A stretch of DNA of 64,000 nt from Euclidia mi (GCA_944739405.2 OX123182.2:96340051-96404050); one strand, 5' to 3'; shown: positions 8,961 through 20,507, numbered from the stretch's first letter. Notes: a model not told the origin generated them from the letters alone. Program-made: numbers and translations.

Positions 8961-9514
8961 TTTACAATATAAAATAGAACACAGTAAAATAAAATATTCA
9001 AAACAAAATAATAAAATAAAGTTACAGGCAGACCCTGGAAATACTACTAGTTCGTGAACACAATGTAAGTATATCAATTCGTAGAACTGGAGATAAGCGT
9101 CGGGCGTCGGGCGTCTAGCCTAAACATCCACAGGTGAGATAAGGCGTTGTCGTCGAAAGTTAGGAACTATTTTTAGAAACACTGTGATTGAATTATGTAT
9201 GTTTGAAACGACTCACAGAACCACGATGCACATGTATTTCATGATTTCCACTAGGTACAGGGAACTGGAACTGGTCGTGATTGCTGCGGTCTGGAGCCTG
9301 GATCGTCGTAGACCTGGTCGGTGCTGGGCTTGGAGTCCCTTGGGAGACATTCTGTGTGTACTTTCCTTGCCACTTACTGCACAGTGGACTGGGTATACTT
9401 GGACGTTTCGGAGTCGCTATTGGCTCAAGGTCGGTTTGGCACTTCTCTATATTATTCGATACACCGCACTTGCGGGGAACCAAGGATTTTACAATCCCTT
9501 TACGCTGCCACCAA
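8961..9514 (-). other. 5' leader of the LTR element
   Basis: About 550 bases between the 5' LTR and the gag Met, presumably carrying the packaging signal and any env splice donor. The small frames here on both strands have no recognisable content. Confidence 0.6.
9503..9513 (-). promoter_or_regulatory. Primer binding site, tRNA-Leu-like
   Basis: One base inside the 5' LTR the element strand reads TGGTGGCAGCG. This is complementary to CGCTGCCACCA, the 3' acceptor end of a common metazoan tRNA-Leu isoacceptor plus CCA. The match covers 11 bases. The tRNA identity is recalled from general knowledge and was not searched. Confidence 0.65.
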
Positions 9515-9773
9515 TGTTAGAACTCACTTTTGGAGAGTCTTTTTAAAAAAGGAAACAAAATTCACACGCGTAAAATATATGTATTTCTAAGAAAGACTAA
9601 CTTTAAGTTTTACAATATGCGAGTGATTTACGAGAGAGGGAGTGCGCGACGAGAAGGTTGGGAGGCGACTGACTGGGAGAGTGATGCATGGCTAGAGGCA
9701 AATGGATGGAGATGCACGATCATCAGGTTAGGTGCTGAGTAGGCAGAAAGGGGTACAATCTAGGGATGTAACA
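9515..9773 (-). repeat. 5' LTR of the errantivirus-like element
   Basis: 259 bp, differing from 1441-1699 at one base. In its own direction it begins TGTTACATCC and would carry the promoter and the RNA start. Confidence 0.95.
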
Positions 9774-9777
9774 GTAC
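9774..9777. repeat. Target-site duplication GTAC (right)
   Basis: Matches the GTAC at 1437-1440 next to the other LTR. Confidence 0.8.
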
Positions 9778-10925
9778 GCTGACGCTGTGTGAGAAACTCG
9801 TAGGAGCAACCTGAAACAAATATAAATAAGATGTTTTTTTTAATCTCCTGCCGCTCTAAGTCTCGCTGTCCGTAGGTACACCGGAACAATTAAGATATAA
9901 TGTAACTGTACTTACCGTAATGGTTTGGTTCATGTTTTATTTATTTTATCTTTTTTCACACAAGTTAATGTACTGTCTGCAACTTATATGTATGTATACA
10001 CTCGCATATTAATAGTTTACCGGACGCTCGCCATATGCGAGCCTTATTCTATGGGAACGGTACGAGCAGTTTTGCCGGCTGTGACGCGGCGACTGGCTGA
10101 TGGTGAAGGCTTTGTTTACAACACGCCCAAGCCTTCCGCCGCGCCGCCCCGCCTTTCTGGCCGTAAGATCATAGCGCGCGCGTCGCTATTCGACTTAACC
10201 AGCATTGCACAGCACTTTTAATGTTCATATTATGTATTATTCATATAATTATACTATTTAATACACACACACTTTTATATCCATATGTATTAATATTTAT
10301 GTTTATAGTATATGTACTATTTTATCTAAATACGTATCATACCTATATATTTACTTTATTTGATGTGATGTTTACGTTTTATTGTACCTATCTTTTATAT
10401 ATTTACTGATATCACATGCGTGAGTCACTAGAGGGACTGGTTGAAAATCGGCGCCAGGCATTCGCCTAGCATATGCTGAACCAGGTCCATTTTTTGGCTA
10501 CACGCAAACACCTACCTCTGTCTTTGTTTTATTTTGTCATGTATCTCTTTCTATTCTTATTATTTTCTTGACTTGTTTAGTTTCTGTTTGATTTATTTTC
10601 TTCTTCTTTTTATATGTATGTTTTCTAAATTGTTTCCTTATTTTTTGTACTTAATTTTTTTTTTTTGTTGTTATGTGTATGCCAAAAATAAATAAATCTT
10701 TATCTTATCTTTATCTTTATTAACTTGAAGTTTAAATCTAGAGAACTATTGCTGATTTTGTATTGTTAACTGATACTACATTGTTAACCGACAGTAACTG
10801 TCCGCTGATAACAGTTCACTAATAATAACTGTGTGTTGATGTCTAAACTGTTTACTTTTTCGTTTATTCTATACTTTTGTACAACCTGTAATTCATTTTT
10901 GTATTGTCATTGTATGAGGTTGTTA
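9778..10925. other. Gene-free flank with a GC-rich patch and a CTTTAT tail
   Basis: A GC-rich patch (about 10020-10200) and AT-rich DNA lead to a LINE-like 3' end near 10680-10722, where AATAAATAAATC is followed by CTTTAT-type repeats. The block just before it (about 10420-10560) looks like 3' LINE sequence but no coding part remains. The frame at 9925-10221 has no recognisable domain. Confidence 0.4.
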
Positions 10926-11030
10926 TTGTGATAATAACTTGTTGCTTGCTCTAGCATGATGTGACTGGATAAGATTATATTGTGATAGTAACTTGGTGCT
11001 TGCTCTAGCATGTGACTGGTTAAGATTATA
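10926..11030. repeat. Short tandem duplication, about 54-bp unit, two copies
   Basis: Copy 1 (10926-10979) and copy 2 (10980-11030) share TTGTGATA-TAACTTG, GCTTGCTCTAGCA, TGTGACTGG and AAGATTATA. They differ by a 3-base gap and a few substitutions. Confidence 0.85.
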
Positions 11031-13581
11031 ACTACACATCTTAAAGAAGCACACCAGTAATTTATCAATTACCCACCTGAATGTAGAGTCATAAAAACTT
11101 TATAATTTGTAATTTTGCAAGCGCAGAGAGCGCGCTTGTTGTCAGTATGGCCGTATGGGTGCACTGAGATGGTTTGTTAAAGCATAAACGTAGAGCAGAG
11201 CCATCTAGATCGCTAAATGATAACTAACCCGGCAGTTAATATTATTTTAATGTAATTTTAACTAAATAACCAGTAAAATATTAATTGCATTTGCTTGTAA
11301 TTAATATTATATAAATTGTGTTACATTTCTGTATTTACATATATTTCTTGACGCTGTATTGGTTTATATTGTCTTTAAATAGTTAGTCGCCCGCCAACAC
11401 ATTTTGGTAATTAATATTATAACTAATTAAATTTATCAAGACGTATTTCGACGCTTTAGCTAAAGTAACTAGAGTTCTATATTGTTTCTTAATTATAAAG
11501 ATTAATTGAAAGTTCATACATACGATAATATAAATCTTGCAATTAAATGTATAATGTTTTGATAGGCACCGAGTAAGCTGATGCGACGGCGGGCGGCCAT
11601 GACACTTTTGATCGGACTTTGGTATCGTGAGGTTTCTTCCCAAAATATAATGCAGTTTTCAGTTAATTGTGTGGTTTCATTTGTGGATCCTCTGGGGGTG
11701 TCCTGATGATGGTGCCATGGCGCCGAAATATACCTACTTTAAATTTGTGGTTCATTATAATAATATAATAATATCCTACCACATTCGCACAACGCTATGT
11801 ACTCCCAACTCAGCAGAAACTTTTTGTATGGGAGCAGATAATAGACAAACATAACTATCACATTTAAGAGATTTATAGAATCGGATAGAATAGAATTCTA
11901 TATTCCAAATACATCTATGCCTCAAAACACAAAGTCACACACAATATTATAATAAATATGCAAATTATTTTATAATAAGCATATTTTTAAGCCGTTATAG
12001 CAACCCTTTGCGCAATCCCATCGATATCAACATCAAGGTAATGGATTGGTTGGCATTTTGTTCATGTAATAGTTTCCAACATCCCATATAGGATAGGGTA
12101 AAAATAGCCAACTTTCGATTAACGATAATATAGTTCACGATACTTATCAGTAAATATGCTACTTATGGAGGTAATTATACACTTGTTAAAAAATTATGTT
12201 ACAGTTCTTTTACATAACATGTATTTACTTTGTTGAACGTTCGTCAATCATTCTCATTCTTTTCGATCAGTCTTACATATTGCAAAATCACCTCACCCAA
12301 CAGAACCTATCCACCAGCCTATTTCCAGCACCATTGCCACTGTGCGGCGCCGCGGACACGTCGTGCTCCGTCGTCAGCAGAACGGTCATGATGTCCTTTA
12401 GTCAGCGTCTTGGGATTTCGACCAGGATGCTCTGGAACTTACAATTGGATGTATTAGTAATGTGAGGTGGACACATCCCACTTCTGATGATAGAGTGAAG
12501 AAGTTATATATGTATAGATACAAAGTATACAGCCTATTAGTATTATTATAGTTCTATTTGTCAGGTGTTGAAAACTAAAAGATACAACTATCAAATCTTA
12601 CTTTCATTTATTCAGCTTGTCACAAGAGTATATTTTAAAATCTCAAGTTCTGATTCTACATTTACATTTAGCGCCACGTTCGCAAAGCAAGGGCATAGAA
12701 CCAAGAGAAAGAACGTGGCCAAGAAAACTCTCGGCCATTCTTTTAATAGTTGTAATTATCGTTTATAAAAGCGGTACAATCAATACATATTATTATATCG
12801 GATAGCAAGGTTGTGGGTAGTTCAATATTTCAAAAGTTACTATTACCTTAGTACAATAGATTAGCATAATTCGTTTAGTAATATTCACCACAGATATATT
12901 TACTATAGGTGTATTCAATATTTACCATTGAAATATTCACCACACGATGTATATAATAGACATGACTTGTATCTCAGCATATAATTCGACTCTGTAATAT
13001 ATGATACCCCAAGATCTCAACTTTAACATCTCACAACTGAAGAAACTACCCACAATATCACCCAACCTATCAATTATACAATTGCTAAGCTATATTATTA
13101 CATTAACTATACATTGTCTATATTGACAATACTCTAATTAACACCACAATAGCAATAAAGAATTGCGAAACACACTATTAGTAAAAGCACAATATAAAAA
13201 CACAATAATATCGTACCTTAGTTAGTCGTTGCCGGGGCGGAACCGAACATTGAACAGAGTCTGATCATATTTTATATTCTATTTACCCGTTTGACAGTGT
13301 CAACTGTTAAACGTCAACCAAATTGTCTATTTACAATTGGCAACACTTGTTCGTCCGATGTTCACACTTCGACTGCCGGAAGACAACTGAGTGTCGCTCC
13401 GTAGCGATCTGAATTTTATACTAGTGTACAAACAACTCACCGAGTGCGGATATGACATTTCGTCGCCCACGTGCAGATTGAAATACAATGTTTTATTACA
13501 AAACTAATTCATAATACATTTTTTTCTTAAAATATAATTGTTTTAACATTTTTTAGAAACATATATAGATATGCAAAATAA
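11031..13581. other. AT-rich intergenic DNA with two small repeat remnants
   Basis: No gene recognised. At about 11750-11835 a degraded piece resembles the 3' part of the SINE at 43313-43573 (a shared ATAATAATATNCTACCA block, the CATTCGCACAACG region and TGGGAGCAGATAATAGACAAACAT). At about 12640-12745 a fragment resembles 52756-52845 (TACATTTACATTTA, GCAAAGCAAGGGC.TAGAACCA.GAGAAAGAACG). The rest, including the small ORFs at 12196 and 12565, shows nothing convincing. Confidence 0.5.
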
Positions 13582-16500
13582 TCCATCCCCATCGTATCTG
13601 GGGGGAGCAAAATTCCCAACGGCAACGCGCTTTGCCACACGTCACGTTTTGTCTCCCCTTCCAACATAGGCAAAAAGAGGGCTAGGGAATGCCTATTTGC
13701 ATCGGTGAATGTTTGTGGAGGAGTGGATAGTAAGATCGATGAATTGTGTGATATGATGGATGTAAGGAAAATTGATATACTAGGAGTGAGTTAAACGAAG
13801 AAGAAAGGTTGCTCAACAACTACTCATGGCCAGTATCATGCATACTGGTCTGGAGTTGTTGAGTCTGAAAGGGCTAGCCGAGGAGTTGGAATGATTCTGT
13901 CGGATAGGATGAATGAGTGTGTGAAAGAATATGAATATGTCAACTCCAGGCTTCTTTGGATGCGATTAAAACTTGGCTTAATGAAAGTCTTTGTTGTGTG
14001 TGTTTATGCTCCGGACATGTCCAAGCCATTGAATGTCAGAGAGGAATTCTGGGATAAGGTTAGAGATGTGCTTGCTAGGTGTGAGAATAATGAAAGAATA
14101 ATTATGTTAGGTGACTTTAATGGATGGGTGGGTGTGTCTCGTGATGGATGTGAAAGGGTTCCAGGGCGATTTGGTGACGAGAGAGTGAATGAAAATGGTG
14201 AGAGTTTGCTGGAGGTTTGTATGGAGAGAAAGCTTGTGGTGACAAACACTTTGTTTAGTCACAAGTTGATTCATATGTATACATGGCAAACGCAGACAGA
14301 AAGGAGTATGATAGATTTTGTTGTGGTAGATGAACGTTTAAAAGGAAAAGTAAAAGATACTAGAGTGTATCGAGGCTTAAATGTGGGTACTGACCATTTT
14401 TTGATAGTTAGCCGCATAGCGGGACTAACCACTAAATGGCGCTATCGCCCTCGCATACACTCAGCTGCCATTGAAAGAGTGAAAGTTGAACGATTTGAAG
14501 AAGAGGATGTACGTAGTCAGTATCAAGAGGCGTTGGAAGAAAGGTTTCAAGAATTGTTTGAGGAAGATGATTGCGAGATAGAAGAATTTTGGAAAGAGTT
14601 TAAGAATGGAGTAATAGAGACAGCTATACAAGTTTGTGGCGTAAGCAAGAGGAAGCATGTTAAAAAGATTTGTAATGAATGGTGGGATCAGGAAGTAAGT
14701 GGTGTGGTCGCGGAGAAGCGCAAAGCATGGATGGACTTGCTGGCCATAAGAGCCAACAAAATGGTACAAGGTAGTGTGACTGACAATGAAAGGATAGTGA
14801 AAGAAAAGTATGTCAGGTTGAAACATAAAGTAAAAGAGACAGTGAGAAGAAAGAAAGAAGAATGTAAGGATAAATTTGATAGAAAGTTTTGTCAGCATTT
14901 TCGGGCCAATATCAAATTATTCTGGCACTTGGTTAGAACAGCCCGAGGCAAAGCAGGTGACTCAAAAATTGGTGTGATAAGGGATGTAAATGGAAATATT
15001 ATAAGAGAGCATGGGGAAGTTTTGGATCAGTGGAAGGTGTATTTTGAGAATTTATTTGAACGAGGAGAAAGTGACACTAGGAATATAGTTGCGAATGAGG
15101 AAGATAATTGTGCAAGTAATATAAGTATGGAAGAGATACGGTATGCAATGAAAAGTTTGAAAGCGGGTAAAGCTGCGGGATATGACAGAATATCTGCTGA
15201 AATGCTCAAGGTAGGCGAAGGCGTCACCGCAAGCCTGCTGTACCTACTTTTCAATAAATGTTGGCGGTCCGGTCGTGTACCAGGTGACTGGAACAAGGCC
15301 GTAATTGTGCCACTGTACAAGGGAAAAGGGTCACAGCAGGAATGCAAAAATTATCGCGGTATAAGCCTCCTGAGTGTTGTTGGCAAATTGTATGCAAAGA
15401 TAGTGATTGAAAGAGTGATCTCTGAAACGGATAAAAAAATTTGGGATGTGCAAGCGGGATTCAGAAAGGGAGTGGGATGTACGGATCAAGTCTTTTCCTT
15501 AAGGTGCATTTCAGAGAAAACCTTAAGTAAACACCAGAAGGTTTTCTGCGCCTTTATTGACCTGGAAAAGGCTTACGATCGAGTGGTGAGGGATGAACTT
15601 TGGTCAACACTTTCTGTGTATGGAGTGAGCAGCAGTCTGATACGGGCACTTGAATCCTTATATAGGGATTCAAGTGCCTGTGTCAGAATAAACGGGGCCT
15701 ACACGGACTGGTTTAACATTGATCGTGGTGTTAGACAGGGATGTGTAGCGTCTCCTTGGCTGTTCAATCTATTCATGGACAGTTGTTTGACCGATCTGAA
15801 AGGGTCTGAATGTGGATTAAGAATGGGTGAATCTGTGTTTAAGACCCTGCTATACGCTGACGATCAGGTTCTTTTTGCGTCGTCAGCGTCTGATTTACAG
15901 CAGATGGTCACCGTAATGAATGAGGCGTATAAGAAGAAGGGCATGAAAGTGAATGTAAGCAAGACTAAGATCATGGTCATAGAGAGGGAAGACAGTATAA
16001 CTGAATGTAACATAATGATAGAAGATGAAAAAGTGGAACAAGTGAATGAGTTTGTGTATTTAGGGTCTTTGTTTACGAGAGATGGGAAATGTGAGGGAGA
16101 TGTTGAAAGGAGAATAAAAGCAGGAAATAGTGTGAATGGCGCCTTACGGTCCATCATCAGTAGCGAAATTATACCAAGTAAGGCTCGTCTTGCTGTACTG
16201 CAGGGAGTTTTGGCGCCAACACTGATGTATGGTAGCGAATCATGGGTATGGCAGACGAAGCATGAAAGTAGAATCAATGCTGTGGAGATGAGAGCTTTAA
16301 GAAGTATGTGCGGAATAAGTTTGAAAAATAAAGTGCGTAACAGTGTGATACGGGAAAAGTGTGGTCTAAAAGAAGATGTAGTGACAAAGATTGAAAAAGG
16401 AATGTTACGTTGGCTTGTTCATCTGGAGCGGATGGATGAAAGAAGAAATACGAAAGGAGTGTATCGTGCGAGAATAAATGGAAATGTCGGTAGGGGACGC

Positions 16501-16683
16501 CCTAGGCGGACGTACGCCGACCAAATAGGTAATCTACTGATAAAGGGCAAAATAAAAAGTACCTATAACCGACGCGCATGCATGACGAGGTTAATGAATG
16601 TCGATGAAGCGAAAGAGGTATGTTTGAACCGAAGCATGTGGCGTTCCATAGTCTCTGCCTACCCCAATGGGAGACAGGCGTGA
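13582..16683 (+). pseudogene. LINE endonuclease-reverse transcriptase with one premature stop
   Basis: Reading from 13582, the frame is interrupted only by TAA at 13792-13794, in a block reading ILGVS*TKKKG where a glutamate is usual (LGVSET). After that it is open to 16683 (930 residues from the Met at 13891). The N-terminal APE endonuclease shows GDFNGWVG (about 74-81 from that Met), MIDFVVV and the catalytic TDH near 167. RT motifs follow: AGYDRISAEML, FIDLEKAYDRV, GVRQGCVASPWLF and catalytic YADD (655-658). The C-terminal domain ends RSMWRSIVSAYP. Single-ORF layout and style suggest an RTE-like clade. Apart from the one nonsense codon it looks well preserved, so it may be a fairly young copy. 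Confidence 0.87.
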
Positions 16684-16687
16684 CGTT

Positions 16688-16703
16688 ATAGATAGATAGA
16701 TAG
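16688..16703 (+). repeat. GATA microsatellite tail of the LINE
   Basis: TATAGATAGATAGATAG directly after the LINE stop codon, the terminal simple repeat of the element. Confidence 0.75.
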
Positions 16704-16709
16704 CACAAT

Positions 16710-17579
16710 AATCAGAATTATCTATCACGTGCATACATCACATACTAAGGGTAAAACTTGGCAAGATAGCAGCAAAAAAGGTATCAAACAACCCATTTCC
16801 AAAGGAGAGAGAATAATTATTGTACACGCAGGCAATGAAAAAGGCTTCGTCCCAGGGGCTCTAATGTTACATAAATGTGTCGACTCAGAAGGTGATTATC
16901 ATAAAGAAATAAACGCGGAACGTTATCAAGCTTGGCTACGCAATCAATTGATTCCTAACTTGCCTCCTAATAGTGTGTTGGTAATTGACAACGCCCCATA
17001 TCATAATAAGCTGTCTGTGAAACCACCAAACTCAAACACACCTAAACCACAAATGATAGCTTGGTTGCAACAACACAACATTCCGCATGACCTAAAGAAA
17101 CTGAAACCCGATTTGTATGAAATTATAAAAAGACATAAAGAGAAATACACAGAATTTGTCATTGACCGTATAATGGAGGAACGTGGGCATCAAATTATAC
17201 GATTGCCACCATATCATCCCGATTTTAACCCCATTGAAAATATTTGGTCCCAAATAAAGCAATACCTAGCCAAAAAAATATTGCAATGACTGTCACGTCA
17301 GTTTAAGATGCTATATTAGAAAAAATCAATAATATAGGACCAGAAGAATGGAAAAAGTTTGTGATCATGCTGTTAAATGCGAAGATGAATATAGAAAATT
17401 TGACCCAAGAATCGATAGTTTTTCTGATGAAATGATTATTTACACAGGTGATAGCAGTGAGGAAAGTGTCAATGAACAAGAGCATAATGAAAGTTCAGAT
17501 GATTTTACGATGTCAGGGATAGAGATCCTCCCTGATTGTTATTATTTTTTATGTAATTGTAATATTATTCTGGAATGAT
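16710..17579 (+). pseudogene. DDE_3-type (Tc1/IS630-like) transposase, decapitated and frameshifted
   Basis: The open part 16729-17289 (GTG codon at the reported start, so not a real start) encodes GKTWQDSS, then VIDNAPYH (second catalytic Asp, residue 87) and PPYHPDFNPIENIW (catalytic Glu, residue 170). The first catalytic Asp and the DNA-binding domain are missing. The recognisable sequence begins within a few residues of where the first Asp should be, directly beside the LINE tail. After the TGA at 17287 the C-terminal region continues in two other frames: a PEEWKKF block near 17338, then CEDEYRKFD from about 17370 to the stop at 17577. At least two frame breaks are therefore present. Dead copy of a cut-and-paste transposon. 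Confidence 0.85.
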
Positions 17580-18480
17580 CACTGCTGTAAATACTTTTGA
17601 ACTGAGATGTTACGATTAAATTTCTAAGATTTTAATGTCACCTGTGTTTGAAAACCATTTTCTTCTTCTAATATAAACCTTGTATTACTTAAACCTTCTT
17701 TTCTTCTATCATTACACCAGCTACAGCAAGACACTTAAAAAGTATTATAATCGAAGTAAATCAATTCAACAAAAATTGTAGCATATTCGCTATCGTGTGG
17801 TTTTCTTCACTATTTACTTATATGGAACTATCGAATCAAATTTCTTTACTGATAAATCAATATTTATTTTTTTAGCAAAACAAACATAATTTTACTAAAT
17901 TATGCACTTAACAACTCTATATACATATCATCTTCCGACGCTCGGGGAATACGACCGTTGCCGAACAGTGACGAAGATTTCTATGCGCATTATCACTTTG
18001 GGAGACCTGAACACCACAGTGATAAAACTTGTTCACAGTAATTGTACGACTAAAGCACACTAATTAAATAATAAATACACAACAATAACAACAATAACAA
18101 TACAATAATAAATAACAAAATCATTCTTGGCCGCGGACCGCCCAAACTCCATACAAATTTGCCCATTGTCCTTTGCTTTAAGAAATTTTGCTTAGTGTAT
18201 TTTGAAGATGTATATTTCTTCTACTCTGTGTTTAAAATATTTGCAAAACCAGACTGTAAAACTAGAGCAATGTTAATATACATTTCTTTTTTATGTTCTC
18301 GAATTACACATACAGACTAGCTATAATTTCTTCATTAAAACTTTCAACCTTTAATGGAAATATAGAACAGTGAAAACTATCCTATCTTAAGGGGATAAAA
18401 TAATTTTCGAATCTATCTGAGTTGTTTACGTATCAATATGCAAATTCAGCATATAGGTACAAAGAAATCATAATTATGAT
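17580..18480. other. Gene-free AT-rich stretch
   Basis: No coding signal or clear repeat boundary. It may include the outer part of the transposon that carried the transposase, but no inverted repeat was recognised. Confidence 0.4.
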
Positions 18481-18715
18481 TTAACTAGAGAATGCCCACG
18501 ACTACGCCCGCAATATTTTTGAATTCACCTGTTGTGCCCGATCCCTTGGGTATTTCGGAAAGTCCCATCTTAGTGCACCCCTACGGTCCCTAAGAAACAT
18601 GCATGCCAAATTTCAGCTTCTTGCACCCAGTAGTTTCGGCTGGAGCGTGTCTGTCAGTCAATCAGTAACGCAAGGATTTGATATATACAGATTAATATAG
18701 ATAGATAAATAGAGA
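18481..18715 (+). repeat. Dispersed repeat family A, copy 1
   Basis: Shares blocks with 32398-32625: ACGCCCGCA, CCCGATCCC.TGGG.ATTTCGG, TTAGTGC.ACCCTA, AAGAAACA.GCATGC.AAATTTCA, CCCAGTAGTTTCGGCT and GTGTCTGTCAGTCA..AGTAACGCAAGGATTT. Further copies lie at 45062-45262 and 59400-59540 (reversed) and 52600-53005 (interrupted). Noncoding and probably a non-autonomous element; its class is not established here. Confidence 0.8.
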
Positions 18716-19434
18716 ATTCTTTATTGTACACCAGGGGCCCAATTCTGCTAAATAAATATAGTCTCGATATCATGTCAGTGTCATACTTACGTCACAAAAA
18801 GCGTATTCTTCTAAATTATCTGATATTTGAATGAAATTGTAACGAGATCCTATGTGTCAACGACGAACTGTTTATTTTAAATTATACGATAATGACATTA
18901 GGGTATCAGAATACCGCTTTTAAATCCATTCAAAATATAATATCAATGTCATATTAAAATAGCCGAATTGGCCCCCAGATACTAAACACATGCTACATGA
19001 TACAATAATTTTACAAATGTACAAAATGTGGCCTTATCGCTAAAAGCAATTTCTTCCAGGCAACCTTTGGATGGACTAGAAAAGATCAGGGAAACAAAAA
19101 CAGTGGTGTAGTCATAGAACGTAGTTAAAGTTAACTCTATTAGATATATGCATAAGTACATAAATACATAATTACTTCAAAACATCAATACGTAAATACA
19201 TTTATACATAAATAAATATAATATACATATTACAACCATACAAAATACATACGGACATTGAACGAAATAGAATAGGTATAAAAATTCAGTTACATGGCCA
19301 AGAAATGATGTTTCAATGTGTTTTGTGAATATCCCGAGCGAGTTTACTTGCCTAATTTCTATTGGCAACGCATTCCACAAGCGTACTGTTTGCACAGTAA
19401 AGGATTTGTCCGTGTGTGATTTGTTTGACCTCAT
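18716..19434 (-). mobile_element. LINE 3' end (minus), with a MITE inside
   Basis: On the minus strand 19434-19177 encodes the end of a non-LTR RT protein: SFTVQTVRLWNALPIEIR followed by a Phe-rich end, the typical 'LWN.LP..iR' C-terminus. Its 3' UTR runs down to 18716 and includes the block around 19005-19060 (TACAAATGTACAAAATGTGG, CGCTAAAAGC). It ends near CTTTATTGTACACCA. The 3' UTR is split by the MITE at 18735-18976. The 5' part is missing. Confidence 0.72.
18735..18976. mobile_element. MITE with GGGGCCCAATTC-type inverted ends, nested in the LINE
   Basis: The left end GGGCCCAATTCTGCT and the right end AGCCGAATTGGCCCC are imperfect inverted repeats. CCAG occurs on both sides (18731-18734 and about 18975-18978), consistent with a short target duplication. 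Removing the block joins the LINE 3' UTR sequence smoothly. No coding capacity. Confidence 0.7.
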
Positions 19435-19618
19435 ATATGCACAGGCGTAGCTGAGAGAATCGTCTAGTTATGTATAAGAAGAATAATCATAATCTATCCA
19501 TTAATATTATTCTGTCGCTTTCAAAGATAAATACATGAAGGAAGCAAATTATTGTTTTGTTTCGGTTGCATCACATCGTATCGCGGTTCTTTACAACGGA
19601 TACTATCCTTTGCGTGGT
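19435..19618. other. Short spacer without features
   Basis: AT-rich, possibly the continuation of the LINE fragment in a degraded state. Confidence 0.3.
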
Positions 19619-19983
19619 GTACAGTCAACAGCAAAAGTAGATGATCAAAATCAGAAATCAAATATTAATGATCGGAGTTCGCGTCAGAACTATGTGACGT
19701 CAAAGTAAATCAAAAGTATGTGATTGTAAATTATACCAATCACTTGCTACTAGTACAGCTGTCATATATTCATGATCAGTAAAATTCATCAATATTATAT
19801 TCGAAATGCAAATTTATATTATTGTACATGACATCCGAATTACAGATTGACATTAAAGAGTTTCGATACTTGGATTTTTGCACTATTCCAACAGAACTCT
19901 TCAGAGAGGTTGGACTAATAAGGTTATATTTCTTTGGAACTCTTGCTAAAAGTGTGACAAAAGCGCGAAGTAAATATAAATAA

Positions 19984-20215
19984 TGCATACATACATACAT
20001 AGACTCACGCCTGTTTCCCCGGCGGGGTAGGCAGAGGCATACTAAACGCCCACTTTTCGCCAGTATTTTGATCCCACGTAATAGGTGGCGAGCCTATTGC
20101 CGCTTATCGGGATATTTGGTTTGCCAGAGCCTCGTCTGTTGATCGGCAGGTGCACCACTTGCAGGTGAGGTTGGCTTGGGACCCTAAGTTCTTGGTGGGA
20201 ACCCTATGCACCATA
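19984..20215 (-). mobile_element. SINE copy, minus strand (family of 30883-31114)
   Basis: Begins with CATA repeats, then the reverse complement of the 30883-31114 SINE: GACTCACGCCTGTTTCCCCG, GTAGGCAGAGGCATA, TTCGCCAGT.TTTTGATCCCAC, CGCCTATT-type blocks and GGGAACCCTATGCACCAT. The two copies are closely similar over about 200 bp in opposite orientation. Confidence 0.85.
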
Positions 20216-20230
20216 ATAACCATAATCACC

Positions 20231-20277
20231 ATAATTTTATCTTAAGTGCATAAATAATGCACTTAAGATAAAATTAT
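20231..20277. repeat. Perfect hairpin, 21-bp arms
   Basis: ATAATTTTATCTTAAGTGCA and one more base (20231-20251) are exactly inverted at 20257-20277, with a 5-base loop. It lies inside the long-TIR element, next to the SINE. Confidence 0.9.
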
Positions 20278-20507
20278 CAATCTACCTTCCGGTTTTTATA
20301 CATACCTATAGAAAAACTATTTGTCACAGACACAGAAAAAGTACAACATAAAAAAAGAAAAAAAACGCAAGGCATAGCATTAGCACAGTGTAATAATATC
20401 TTTATACTGTGGCATTAGTCTGTGACAGATAGATACACTGTGTACTGTGACAGATATATTGTAGCCGACTAGGCAAAAGCAATCATTGAGTTATAATACT
20501 TATAATT

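Larger units (their letters stand above)
1441..9773 (-). mobile_element. Errantivirus-like LTR retrotransposon (gag, pro-pol, env)
   Basis: This 8.3-kb element lies on the minus strand between two 259-bp LTRs, flanked by GTAC duplications. Order in its own direction: 5' LTR (9515-9773), PBS, leader, gag, -1 frameshift, pro-pol, env, PPT, 3' LTR (1441-1699). The RT-RNaseH-integrase order marks the gypsy (Metaviridae) superfamily. The third frame, with an insect F-protein-like fusion region and a C-terminal membrane anchor, marks the errantivirus group of insect endogenous retroviruses. One frame break in the protease and an env frame without an upstream Met are the visible defects or oddities. 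The near-identical LTRs indicate recent insertion. Confidence 0.92.
13582..16703 (+). mobile_element. APE-type non-LTR retrotransposon (LINE)
   Basis: Single-ORF element whose open sequence starts after a stop at 13579-13581 and ends with a stop at 16681-16683 and a short GATA-repeat tail. Endonuclease precedes reverse transcriptase. A microsatellite-type tail instead of poly-A fits RTE-like LINEs. No target-site duplication was found by eye, and the 3' end abuts a transposase fragment. Confidence 0.8.

Noticed and set aside
9774..10221. Possible host first exon in the GC-rich patch
   Set aside because: No conserved protein pattern or convincing splice and start signals; the ORF at 9925-10221 looks like chance.
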